Origin: Leuconostoc inhae
GTDB lineage: Bacteria; Bacillota; Bacilli; Lactobacillales; Lactobacillaceae
Direction: 5' to 3'
Length of the DNA: 64,000 nucleotides
Assembly (NCBI RefSeq): GCF_019656015.1
Contig: NZ_BPKW01000001.1
Span: 186,001 to 250,000 of the forward strand
The position numbers were made by a program, and so were the translations under genes. Every line of letters starts with the position of its first letter. The first letter of the stretch is position 1. This document shows, one piece after another, positions 25,545 through 33,509 of the stretch. A model generated the notes under the pieces. It searched no databases, was not told the DNA's origin, and saw only the letters and a list, made by a program, of their open reading frames with translations.

Positions 25545-28035
25545 TAAAATTAAAAAAATATTGTTTATCGGTGCTGGTGCTAATGATTTTGGTCGTGAAG
25601 CAGAGCATGACGCGGCAATCTATCAAGTGATGCCAGAATTACGAGGGCATGGGATTGAAGTTTTCGTAGTGGATGAAAATCCATACGCACTGTCATTGGA
25701 AAGTTTGGCAGCGACGACTTTTTGGCAACCATTAACGATTGGAAATTTAAAAAAAATAGTTCAAGAAAATAACATTGATACTGTTGCACCTTTATTTGGA
25801 GGTGAGGCATCTTTGCGCTTGTGGGCAGAGGTTGTACAAAGTTGGGAGCATGGCGATGGGCCGGTACCAAATACACTTGGGCTGAGCATTGAGATGTTAC
25901 TTAAAGTGAATAATATCCCGGCGTTGACCGCCTATATGGCTAAAAATGGGTTACCTGTCATCAATAATTACGTGCTGAAAGCACAAGATGAAGCTAACGA
26001 ACTATTACGTGAATTACAGTTACCATTGATGATACGTGCGTTACATCCAAACCAAACGAATACACGTCATGTGGTGGAACGTTTAGATGATTTTGAAGAT
26101 GCAATTAATCTTGCAAAATTACAATCTGTTACGCAAGAGGTTATCATATCTAAAGCAATTAATGGCTTAAAAGAAGTTAGTATAGAGGTGCTGCGCGATT
26201 TTCGTGGCAATAAAATGCAAATTGGGGCCAGTGAGGACATGGATCCTATCGGCATTCATACCGCAGATTCGCTGAGTGTGTCACCCATCTTAACTATTCA
26301 AGATCAGTTGATTAGTAAAATGTGTGATTATGCATTTAGAGTAGCCGACATACTGCAATTACAAGGTGTCATGCATGTTCAATTTGCCGTTGATGATGAT
26401 ACAAATAAAATTTATATTATCAAAGTATCACCATACATTGATCAAATGGCCACACGTATGTCATTAGCCACAGGATATCCTACGATGCTTGTGACGATTA
26501 ACCTAGCACTAGGTGTCGCGCTGGAAGATATTGTTTTGCCACATAATTTTGGTATAAACACGGCTATAATGGAGCCAATGATGGATCATGTCGTTGTTAA
26601 GTTACCTGTGTTTCCATTTGGCGAATTAGCTCAAGCAGGTGTGCATGTCAAAAGACAACTCAATAGTGTACAAAAATCTATCGGCACAACGCTTGGTTTT
26701 GGTCGAACATTTATTGAAGCGTTAGAAAAAGCGATTCGATCAGCTCATTTTAATAATGCGAGTTTTTCGCCAACGAATATGGCACATATTAATGATGATG
26801 AATTGATTCAGCAGCTTATTCATCCACAAGATAATCGTGTTCTATTATTAATTGAAGCGATTAAACGGGGTTATGAAATTGATGAATTGGCAGAATTAAC
26901 GGCTATTGATGAATTCTATTTTTATCAACTGAAACATTTGCATAAATTGGAAAAAGAGGTTGAGGCGGATATAGATAGCATTAAATCTTTACGACGTGGT
27001 AAAAAATATGGTTTATCTGACGGATTGCTCGCGCGTTTTTGGCATACAGATTTTAACATTATTCGAACCTTAGCAAAAGAAAACCATATTGACGTTACTT
27101 ACAAGGCGGTTGAGCCTTCTGCTGGTGAATTCCCTGAAAATGCACGCCAATATTATGCGACCTATGAAGCGGAAAATGAATCGGTACAGATTAACGCAGA
27201 CTCAGTGTTAGTTATTGGGTCTGGTGCTTTTAGAATGGGAGACGCCGCTTCAGGAGGCTATGCCACGACAATTACGATGTCTGAATTACGTCGACTACAG
27301 TACCCGACGATCATTATGAACAATAATCCCAGTGATGCAACCTTACTACCACATTTGGCTGATAAGCAGTATCTAGAACCGCTTGAAATATCAGATGTCA
27401 TGCGTGTAGTGGAGTTGGAAAAACCAAAAGCTATTGTGATTCCAGGTAATCGTCGTAAACTAATTAAGGCTTTGCGAGACTTAGGACAACAGGTCATCAT
27501 TTTGCCAAAGGAAAAACATACACCAAGTGGTCCAAACGAAAACCAATCAGAATTTGCATTAAATATATTTTATGATGGGCAAAATATTTATCCCATTAAT
27601 TTTACGCAACATATGGCAGGTGAAGTGCGTATTATTCCCCAATTTGCAGAGTTACCACACGACATAGCTCAAAAAGAAATAGATAGTCCTGGTGTTTATC
27701 AAATTATTTGGTATCAAAATATAATCACATGGATCGACACGATTGATGTAGCAGATATTGTTCATGATTCTTGGTTGCGACCTATGCCATTTGGTCAAAT
27801 TGCTTATATGACAAAAGTAATGAATGTACAATGGATAAGATTAACTATACGGGCGGCGCTGCATGAACTAACTAATCAGGATGTTGCAACATTAGAAGCA
27901 ATCAACCAGCAACCAATTACTCAGCCACTGAGTATGATAGCTGCTGATGTAAATTATCGTTTGCATCTGCAACCCAGCGAAGTGATTGATGGCACAAGAT
28001 TTGAAATAGGTGTTGGTGTGAACTATTATGAGTGA
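25522..28035 (+). CDS. CarB-like protein (carbamoyl-phosphate synthase large subunit homologue), short and lacking ATP-grasp catalytic residues
   Basis: An 837-residue protein against about 1060 for CarB. Homology is clear: pre-ATP-grasp (LFIGAGANDFGREAEHDAA), EVSIEVLRD, DPIGIHTADSLSVSP, VQFAVDD, LATGYPT, IGRTF-like GFGRTFIEALEKAIRS, the oligomerisation domain (LIEAIKRGYEIDEL) and a second pre-ATP-grasp (VLVIGSGAFRMG, LEPLEISDVMRVVE). In the first ATP-grasp the glycine loop is gone (residues 174-183, HPNQTNTRH), and the metal site ExNPR reads KVSPY (Lys301, Ser303, Tyr305). After about residue 660 no second ATP-grasp or MGS domain is recognisable. CPS activity is very unlikely; the frame is fully open. 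Confidence 0.85.
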   Translation: MSNITINNKIKKILFIGAGANDFGREAEHDAAIYQVMPELRGHGIEVFVVDENPYALSLESLAATTFWQPLTIGNLKKIVQENNIDTVAPLFGGEASLRLWAEVVQSWEHGDGPVPNTLGLSIEMLLKVNNIPALTAYMAKNGLPVINNYVLKAQDEANELLRELQLPLMIRALHPNQTNTRHVVERLDDFEDAINLAKLQSVTQEVIISKAINGLKEVSIEVLRDFRGNKMQIGASEDMDPIGIHTADSLSVSPILTIQDQLISKMCDYAFRVADILQLQGVMHVQFAVDDDTNKIYIIKVSPYIDQMATRMSLATGYPTMLVTINLALGVALEDIVLPHNFGINTAIMEPMMDHVVVKLPVFPFGELAQAGVHVKRQLNSVQKSIGTTLGFGRTFIEALEKAIRSAHFNNASFSPTNMAHINDDELIQQLIHPQDNRVLLLIEAIKRGYEIDELAELTAIDEFYFYQLKHLHKLEKEVEADIDSIKSLRRGKKYGLSDGLLARFWHTDFNIIRTLAKENHIDVTYKAVEPSAGEFPENARQYYATYEAENESVQINADSVLVIGSGAFRMGDAASGGYATTITMSELRRLQYPTIIMNNNPSDATLLPHLADKQYLEPLEISDVMRVVELEKPKAIVIPGNRRKLIKALRDLGQQVIILPKEKHTPSGPNENQSEFALNIFYDGQNIYPINFTQHMAGEVRIIPQFAELPHDIAQKEIDSPGVYQIIWYQNIITWIDTIDVADIVHDSWLRPMPFGQIAYMTKVMNVQWIRLTIRAALHELTNQDVATLEAINQQPITQPLSMIAADVNYRLHLQPSEVIDGTRFEIGVGVNYYE

Positions 28036-28321
28036 TAGTAAAAAATATGATACAAATTTATTTACTGGTGTTATGGTAGAGCAGGACGCTTCGGGTCTTT
28101 ATCAACCGAAAACTGGTGCTAAACCAAATGTTTGGCGAACTGGTAAACATACGAAAGGCCAATTTAAAAAAATTGGGCAGGTTTTTTTAACAGAAAAAGG
28201 GCAAGCCATAAGCGTCCTAAATGTTGACAAATTGTCTTTTAACAAACGACATAACTATATCTCTTTACAGCGTTGGACTGACGAACAAGTTAGTTTAGAA
28301 TTATTAACAGATTGGTTATGA
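28028..28321 (+). CDS. Unknown 97-residue protein coupled to the CarB-like gene
   Basis: The ATG lies 8 bases inside the end of the CarB-like gene, so it is probably translated by coupling. The product is soluble and basic in its centre (WRTGKHTKGQFKKIGQVFL), with a C-terminal WTDEQVSLELLTDWL helix. No membrane segment, cysteine or recognised motif is seen. Alternating hydrophobic strands suggest a small beta-rich fold, but I cannot assign a family. A bidirectional hairpin ends the transcript. Its strict linkage to the CarA/CarB-like pair suggests a shared task. Confidence 0.8.
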   Translation: MSDSKKYDTNLFTGVMVEQDASGLYQPKTGAKPNVWRTGKHTKGQFKKIGQVFLTEKGQAISVLNVDKLSFNKRHNYISLQRWTDEQVSLELLTDWL

Positions 28322-28333
28322 AATCTAATCAGT

Positions 28334-28382
28334 AAAAAGTGCCTACAGAAAATGTCAATCTTAATTTCTGTAAGCACTTTTT
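28334..28382. terminator. Bidirectional terminator between the carB-like cluster and the MFS gene
   Basis: AAAAAGTGC-CTA-CAGAAA (28334-28351) pairs with TTTCTG-TA-AGCACTTTTT (28365-28382), with one internal mismatch and T/A runs at both ends. Confidence 0.8.
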
Positions 28383-28403
28383 CATGTTGTTGCTGAATTC
28401 ACT

Positions 28404-29639
28404 TTAGGCCGATTTATGTTGTAAACGGCGCGTTGCTATATTAAACGATATTGCGTTGATGACGATAACAATGGCACTGAAAATAAATATACCACGATAA
28501 TCAAATAGACTTGCAATTAATGCACCAAACATGGGACCCATAACTGATCCTAGAGATTGGAAACTTTGGTTGTAACTAAACATGCGACTTGTCATTTCAG
28601 TGGGCGAGTTTTTTGCTAATAAGGTTTGAATGGCAGGTAACATTGTGGCATCACTAATGCCAACCAAAAAACGAAAAAACATCAGCATGCTAATACTTGT
28701 GACAAATGCTGTTGGTAGAAAGGCAATAACGGCTATCATAAAACCTATTTTAATCATACGATCAGTGCCTATATGGTCACCGATACGGCCAAATGGCGGG
28801 GCAGCTATAACTGTCGCGATACCTGGCATGGCAGCAACAATACCAGCAATAAAAGTTGTATTTGAGGCGTTATGTATTAATTCACGGACAAACAAACTAA
28901 TGATTGGATTGATGGCTGTATTCACAGTTTGGACTAACATAGTTGTTACAAATAGGCCAATAATCAGTTGTTTATTTGGGATATGTGCCCAGAGGCCTTT
29001 AGTTGAAGTGCTAGCAATAAGGGGTGTTGATGTATGAGGTATTTCTTTGACTAAAAATAATGTCAGTAAAAATACTAAAAACAAAATGATACCAGTGATA
29101 TGAAATGATGTGCGGTAACTAAAAAAAGTAGCCAAAGTACCGCCAAATAAAGGGCCAATCAAATTGCCTGCAGTCATGCCAGTGACTAAAATACCTAGTG
29201 CCTTGCCAGCATGTTTTTTCGGTGTTTGCGTGGCAACAAGTGCATTAGCGTTTGATATAAAACCACCCATGCCACCTTGTAGTGCCCTTAAAAAAAGCAG
29301 TTGCCAAACATTTGTCACATTACCCATTAAAAATAATACAATTGACATGCCAAGTGCAGCACGTAATAGCATTAATTTGCGACCTTTTTTGTCAGCGAGT
29401 TTACCCCAAAAAGGAGACACAATTGCTGTTACAAGAAATGAAATGGCAAATACAGCACCGGAGTAAAAGCTTAATTCGTTTTTACTGAAAGTACCTAGCG
29501 TATCAATGTAAAGTGATAAAAAGGGCATGACTTCACTTAGAGCAATGCCGGTCATAAACACACCAAACCAAAGGACAAAAACATTTTGTTGCCAAATTGG
29601 TTCAGATTCATTTAATGTATTGTTGTGAGCCTCAAACAT
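28404..29639 (-). CDS. MFS multidrug efflux transporter
   Basis: A protein of 411 residues with 12 predicted membrane helices. The first loop carries the MFS motif A as GKLADKKGRKLMLLRA and helix 5 has the antiporter-type motif C region (ALGILVTGMTAGNLIGPLFGG), which points to proton-coupled drug export of the DHA1 type (MdtG/PmrA-like). A second motif A-like copy is PPFGRIGDHIGTDRMIKIG. Start at 29639 is preferred because AAGGA is 7 bases upstream; an ATG two codons earlier is too close to it. It is divergent from rel. The substrate cannot be predicted. Confidence 0.87.
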   Translation of the reverse strand: MFEAHNNTLNESEPIWQQNVFVLWFGVFMTGIALSEVMPFLSLYIDTLGTFSKNELSFYSGAVFAISFLVTAIVSPFWGKLADKKGRKLMLLRAALGMSIVLFLMGNVTNVWQLLFLRALQGGMGGFISNANALVATQTPKKHAGKALGILVTGMTAGNLIGPLFGGTLATFFSYRTSFHITGIILFLVFLLTLFLVKEIPHTSTPLIASTSTKGLWAHIPNKQLIIGLFVTTMLVQTVNTAINPIISLFVRELIHNASNTTFIAGIVAAMPGIATVIAAPPFGRIGDHIGTDRMIKIGFMIAVIAFLPTAFVTSISMLMFFRFLVGISDATMLPAIQTLLAKNSPTEMTSRMFSYNQSFQSLGSVMGPMFGALIASLFDYRGIFIFSAIVIVINAISFNIATRRLQHKSA

Positions 29640-29715
29640 CTGCATATTCCTTCTTAAAAAATGATATTACTAGTTTATGCTTATTTATTAAAATATGCAC
29701 ACTCTAAGACTAGCC

Positions 29716-29744
29716 TTGTGAAAATATTAAAATTTTATTATAAT
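29716..29744 (+). promoter_or_regulatory. Promoter of rel
   Basis: TTGTGA (29716-29721), a 17-base spacer and TATAAT (29739-29744). It predicts a leader of about 125 bases before the rel ATG. Confidence 0.7.
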
Positions 29745-29876
29745 TAAATTACGCATAAAAAACGTCAAAAGGCACACTGCGGTTTTTAAAATAGTGATGT
29801 GTCTTCCGGAATATATGAAGGGAAATATGTTGACATTGGCGCCAAATATGGTTGTCAAAGGGGCATACTTAAAATT

Positions 29877-32114
29877 ATGGCAAAAACAAAAAAATATACA
29901 GGCGAAGAAGTACTCGCCTTAGTTGGACAGTACATGTCTGACACAGATACTGCAAAAGTTAAGGCTGCATATGAATGGGCATCAGATTTACATAAAGAAC
30001 AGTTACGTAAATCAGGTGAACCTTATATTATTCATCCTATTCAAGTTGCTGGTATTTTAGCTGAATTAAAGATGGACACAGCAACTGTCATATCTGGTTA
30101 TTTGCATGATGTTGTTGAAGACACACCAGCAACGCTTTCAGATGTTGAAGCAAAATTTGGTGCAACAATTAGTCAAATAATTGACGGCGTCACTAAAATT
30201 AGTAAAATTCAGTATAAAAATTCCCAGGAGCAACTTGCCGAAAATCATCGTAAGTTACTTTTGGCGATGTCAAAAGATATTCGTGTTATTATCGTTAAAC
30301 TAGCTGATAGGTTGCATAATATGCGAACTTTAGGTGCATTACGCGAAGAAAAACAACATCGTATTGCAAGTGAAACTTTAGATATTTATGCACCATTGGC
30401 TGATCGATTAGGTATTAGTACAATTAAGTGGGAACTTGAAGATTTGTCTTTAAGTTATTTAAATCCAGAAAAATATCATAGCATTGCATCACGGATGAAT
30501 ATGAAACGTGATGAACGTATTCGTTATGTACAAGAAGCAGTATCTGAAATTGAAGCAGCAATTCAAGACCTTGAATTGCTGCATGTCGATGTTTATGGTC
30601 GACCAAAGCATATTTATTCAATTTATCGTAAAATGACGGATAAACATAAGGCTTTTGAAGAAATTTATGATTTATCTGCGGTACGTGTCTTGACAGAAAC
30701 TATTCCAGATACATATGCTGTACTTGGTGCGATTCATTCGAAATGGATGCCCTTACCAGGTCGATTCAAAGACTATATTGCGTTACCAAAGGCCAATGGT
30801 TACCAAAGTTTGCATACCACGGTGATTGGCCCAGGTGGTCGGCCATTAGAGGTGCAAATTAGAACACACACAATGCACGAAGTGGCTGAATTTGGTGTGG
30901 CAGCACATTGGGCTTATAAGCAAAACAAAGGTGTCAATAAAGAAGTTAAAGTTAATGACCATAGCCAACAAGCGCTAAATGTCATTCAAGGTATTTTAGA
31001 GTTGCAAGAAGATGCAAAAAATGCTGAAGATTTCATGGATGGCGTGCAAGGTGATTTATTTAGTGACCGGGTATATGCGTTTACACCACGAGGGGATGTT
31101 TTTGAGTTAGCTAAAGGTGCCGGACCACTTGACATGGCTTTTTCAATTCATACGAATGTGGGTATTAGAACAACCGGTGCGAAAATTAATGGGCGCATTG
31201 TGCCACTTGATTATAAAATTAAAACTGGCGACATTATTGAAATTATAACAAGCGCAACCGCAAAACCGAGCCGAGACTGGTTAGATTTAGTTTCCACACG
31301 TCGTGCACGCAATAAAATTAAACAATATTTTAAGCAGTTAGATCGTGATGATAATATTGAAGCTGGTCGAGAATTGGTAACCCGCAACTTGCGTGATACT
31401 GGTTTTAATCCAGCAGAGCTTTTAACGACAGAGAACATAGAAAAGACAGCTGAGGCGCTACATTACCATTCATATGATGATATGTTTGCAGCGATTGGTT
31501 ATGGAGATGTTGCGGGTCCTGGTGTGGCGAACAAATTGACTGAGGGTATCCGTGAAGCGAAACAAGAAGCGGAAACAGCTGAGTTACAGCGTGAGTTACT
31601 TGAAGAAGGACACGAAATTAAGCGTAGCGAAACTGCACTAACGCAACGTCAAAAAGGGACAGCAGATGATATTGTGATTGCTGGTGTTGATAATCTGCTA
31701 ATCCGTTTGGGTCGTTGCTGCACACCAGTTCCTGGTGATCAGGTGATTGGCTATATTACCAAAGGACGTGGTATTTCTGTTCACCGAGTTGGGTGTCCCA
31801 ATATTCGTGCAGCAGAAACACAGGGACAGCGCTTAGTTGATGTCCAATGGGAAAATGAGGAAGGCTTAAAGCCTAATTATGACGCTGATTTGACAGTTCA
31901 CGGTGAAAATCGTAATGGTTTGCTCAATGATGTGTTGCGTGCTGTTAATGGCCGTACAAGATTTGTGAATTCAGTTAACGGACATGTGACCAAAAATGGT
32001 ATGGCGCAGGTGTCATTGTCACTTGGTGTCAAAAATAGTATGCAGCTCAATGGTATTATGGATGCGCTAAATACACTGCCTGCGGTTTATGATGTTGAAC
32101 GGGCTTTTCACTAA
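29877..32114 (+). CDS. rel: Bifunctional (p)ppGpp synthetase/hydrolase Rel
   Basis: Makes and degrades (p)ppGpp in the stringent response. The 745-residue protein has the HD hydrolase domain (HPIQVAGIL, GYLHDVVEDT, VKLADRLHNMRTL), the synthetase domain (GRPKHIYSIYRKM, FKDYIALPKANGYQSLHTTV, VQIRTHTMHEVAEFGVAAHWAYK), TGS (FTPRGDVFELAKGAGPLDMAFSIH), the zinc-finger-like CC motif (GRCCTPVPGD) and a C-terminal ACT. Both catalytic halves look intact. I choose ATG 29877 for the usual MAKTKKYTGEEV opening; a GTG 26 codons earlier extends beyond the family. The AAAGGGG ribosome site is rather distant. Confidence 0.95.
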   Translation: MAKTKKYTGEEVLALVGQYMSDTDTAKVKAAYEWASDLHKEQLRKSGEPYIIHPIQVAGILAELKMDTATVISGYLHDVVEDTPATLSDVEAKFGATISQIIDGVTKISKIQYKNSQEQLAENHRKLLLAMSKDIRVIIVKLADRLHNMRTLGALREEKQHRIASETLDIYAPLADRLGISTIKWELEDLSLSYLNPEKYHSIASRMNMKRDERIRYVQEAVSEIEAAIQDLELLHVDVYGRPKHIYSIYRKMTDKHKAFEEIYDLSAVRVLTETIPDTYAVLGAIHSKWMPLPGRFKDYIALPKANGYQSLHTTVIGPGGRPLEVQIRTHTMHEVAEFGVAAHWAYKQNKGVNKEVKVNDHSQQALNVIQGILELQEDAKNAEDFMDGVQGDLFSDRVYAFTPRGDVFELAKGAGPLDMAFSIHTNVGIRTTGAKINGRIVPLDYKIKTGDIIEIITSATAKPSRDWLDLVSTRRARNKIKQYFKQLDRDDNIEAGRELVTRNLRDTGFNPAELLTTENIEKTAEALHYHSYDDMFAAIGYGDVAGPGVANKLTEGIREAKQEAETAELQRELLEEGHEIKRSETALTQRQKGTADDIVIAGVDNLLIRLGRCCTPVPGDQVIGYITKGRGISVHRVGCPNIRAAETQGQRLVDVQWENEEGLKPNYDADLTVHGENRNGLLNDVLRAVNGRTRFVNSVNGHVTKNGMAQVSLSLGVKNSMQLNGIMDALNTLPAVYDVERAFH

Positions 32115-32209
32115 GATTCATAAATATTTTTAAAGTAACCATTATTTGTGTTGCTATGATCTAATAAAATTTTGTTAGTAAATATGATTGAAAAAATGTA
32201 GAGGTAAAA

Positions 32210-32656
32210 ATGAAAATAGTATTACAACGTGTGACACAAGCAAGTGTCAGTATTGCTAGTAATAAAGTTGGTGAAATTGATCATGGATTCGTTTTACTTG
32301 TTGGTGTGGCAGAAAATGATAGTCAATTAGAAATTGATTATCTCGTCAGAAAAATTAGTCAATTACGTGTGTTTGAAGATGATAACGAACGTATGAATTT
32401 AAGTATTCAAGATGTAAAGGGTGCCATACTGTCTATTTCACAGTTCACATTATTTGCTAACACTAAAAAAGGCAATCGGCCTAGTTTCACTGATGCGGGA
32501 GCACCAGAATTTGCCTCTCGTATGTATGATCATTTTAATGAATCACTGCGTGCAGCTGGGTTATCTGTCATAACAGGTGAATTTGGTGCTAATATGCAGG
32601 TGTCATTGGTTAATGATGGGCCAGTTACGATATTATTTGATACAGCACATCAATAA
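32210..32656 (+). CDS. dtd: D-aminoacyl-tRNA deacylase
   Basis: Removes D-amino acids (and glycine from tRNA-Ala) from charged tRNA. The 148-residue protein opens with [13 protein letters not shown] and carries the two hallmark motifs: SQFTLFA near residue 78 and the cross-subunit Gly-cisPro region [11 protein letters not shown] near residue 137. Length fits the family and it acts as a dimer. AGAGG precedes the ATG. It follows rel, the standard neighbour. Its last two codons and stop sit inside a perfect palindrome shared with plsY. Confidence 0.95.
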   Translation: MKIVLQRVTQASVSIASNKVGEIDHGFVLLVGVAENDSQLEIDYLVRKISQLRVFEDDNERMNLSIQDVKGAILSISQFTLFANTKKGNRPSFTDAGAPEFASRMYDHFNESLRAAGLSVITGEFGANMQVSLVNDGPVTILFDTAHQ

Positions 32657-32696
32657 AAAATGGTAAGTTGCTTAAGCAACTTACCATTTTTTATTG
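32651..32696. terminator. Perfect 46-bp palindrome, shared terminator of dtd and plsY
   Basis: The 23 bases 32651-32673 are the exact reverse complement of 32674-32696. It includes A6/T6 runs on both flanks and the CAA-TAA ends of both convergent genes, so it is a bidirectional intrinsic terminator. Confidence 0.92.
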
Positions 32697-33308
32697 ATGT
32701 CGATGTTTACGAATACGATTATATAAGCCAAATGGTACCGTGCTTTCTGTACCATTTTTAATACGAGCAATGTTTGAACGGTGTCGATAAAAAACGAATA
32801 CTGTCAATATAATAGTAACGATTGTTAAAATTAAGTCGTGGTAAAATAATGATATCAAAACTGCGAAACTAAAACTAATCATAGCACTCATAGAAACCAT
32901 TGAAGTTAGCAGTAATACTAAAATAAATACACTGATGGCTAAAATAAAAAAATAAGGGTTATAGGCTAACAGAACGCCAGCTGAGGTAGCAACGGCCTTG
33001 CCACCTTTAAATTTGATCCAAATTGAAAATGTATGACCGATAATAGCACCAACACCAACTAACATTGGATTAATGTTACTGTTGAATAATAAAGGTAGTA
33101 GGCCAGCTGCAGTACCCTTTAATAAATCAAGTGCTAATGTTATAATTCCGGCTGTAGTACCTAGAACACGAAATGAATTTGTTGAACCGACATTACCAGA
33201 GCCTTCATCGCGGATATCTTTATGATAAAATAATTTACCAATCCAATATCCGGGCATTAAAGAGCCAAGCAAGTAAGAAAAAAGAAACATTAATATCGTT
33301 GAAAACAT
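32691..33308 (-). CDS. plsY: Acyl-phosphate:glycerol-3-phosphate acyltransferase PlsY
   Basis: First acylation step of phospholipid synthesis, using acyl-phosphate made by PlsX. The 205-residue protein has about five membrane helices and the family motifs: motif 1 region GSGNVGSTNSFRVLG near residue 35, motif 2 with LDLLKGTAA, and motif 3 GHTFSIWIKFKGGKAVATSAG. The C-terminal tail is short and basic. GAGGAG lies before its ATG. It is divergent from parE, the classic plsY-parE arrangement. Confidence 0.95.
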   Translation of the reverse strand: MFSTILMFLFSYLLGSLMPGYWIGKLFYHKDIRDEGSGNVGSTNSFRVLGTTAGIITLALDLLKGTAAGLLPLLFNSNINPMLVGVGAIIGHTFSIWIKFKGGKAVATSAGVLLAYNPYFFILAISVFILVLLLTSMVSMSAMISFSFAVLISLFYHDLILTIVTIILTVFVFYRHRSNIARIKNGTESTVPFGLYNRIRKHRHQ

Positions 33309-33406
33309 GATTTGAACTCCTCATAATGGTGCGTTAACATAAATTTAATTTTAGCATAAAAATAGATAGTAGAGGGGGTAACTTAATCAAATTAAAATAT
33401 TTATAC

Positions 33407-33435
33407 TTGTCAGAATGGATTTTTTCATCTATGAT
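33407..33435 (+). promoter_or_regulatory. Probable promoter of parE
   Basis: TTGTCA (33407-33412), a 17-base spacer and TATGAT (33430-33435), 75 bases before the parE start. Confidence 0.5.
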
Positions 33436-33509
33436 AATATAGATTGACGCGCGATGATTAACAATTGTGTTGTCGTGTGTGTATGAAATTAAGAAAGATA
33501 TGAGTATTC

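Noticed and set aside
28630-29466. Plus-strand open frames opposite the MFS gene
   Set aside because: Shadow frames of a real 12-helix transporter on the minus strand; no ribosome sites and biased hydrophobic/Thr-Ala composition typical of antisense frames.
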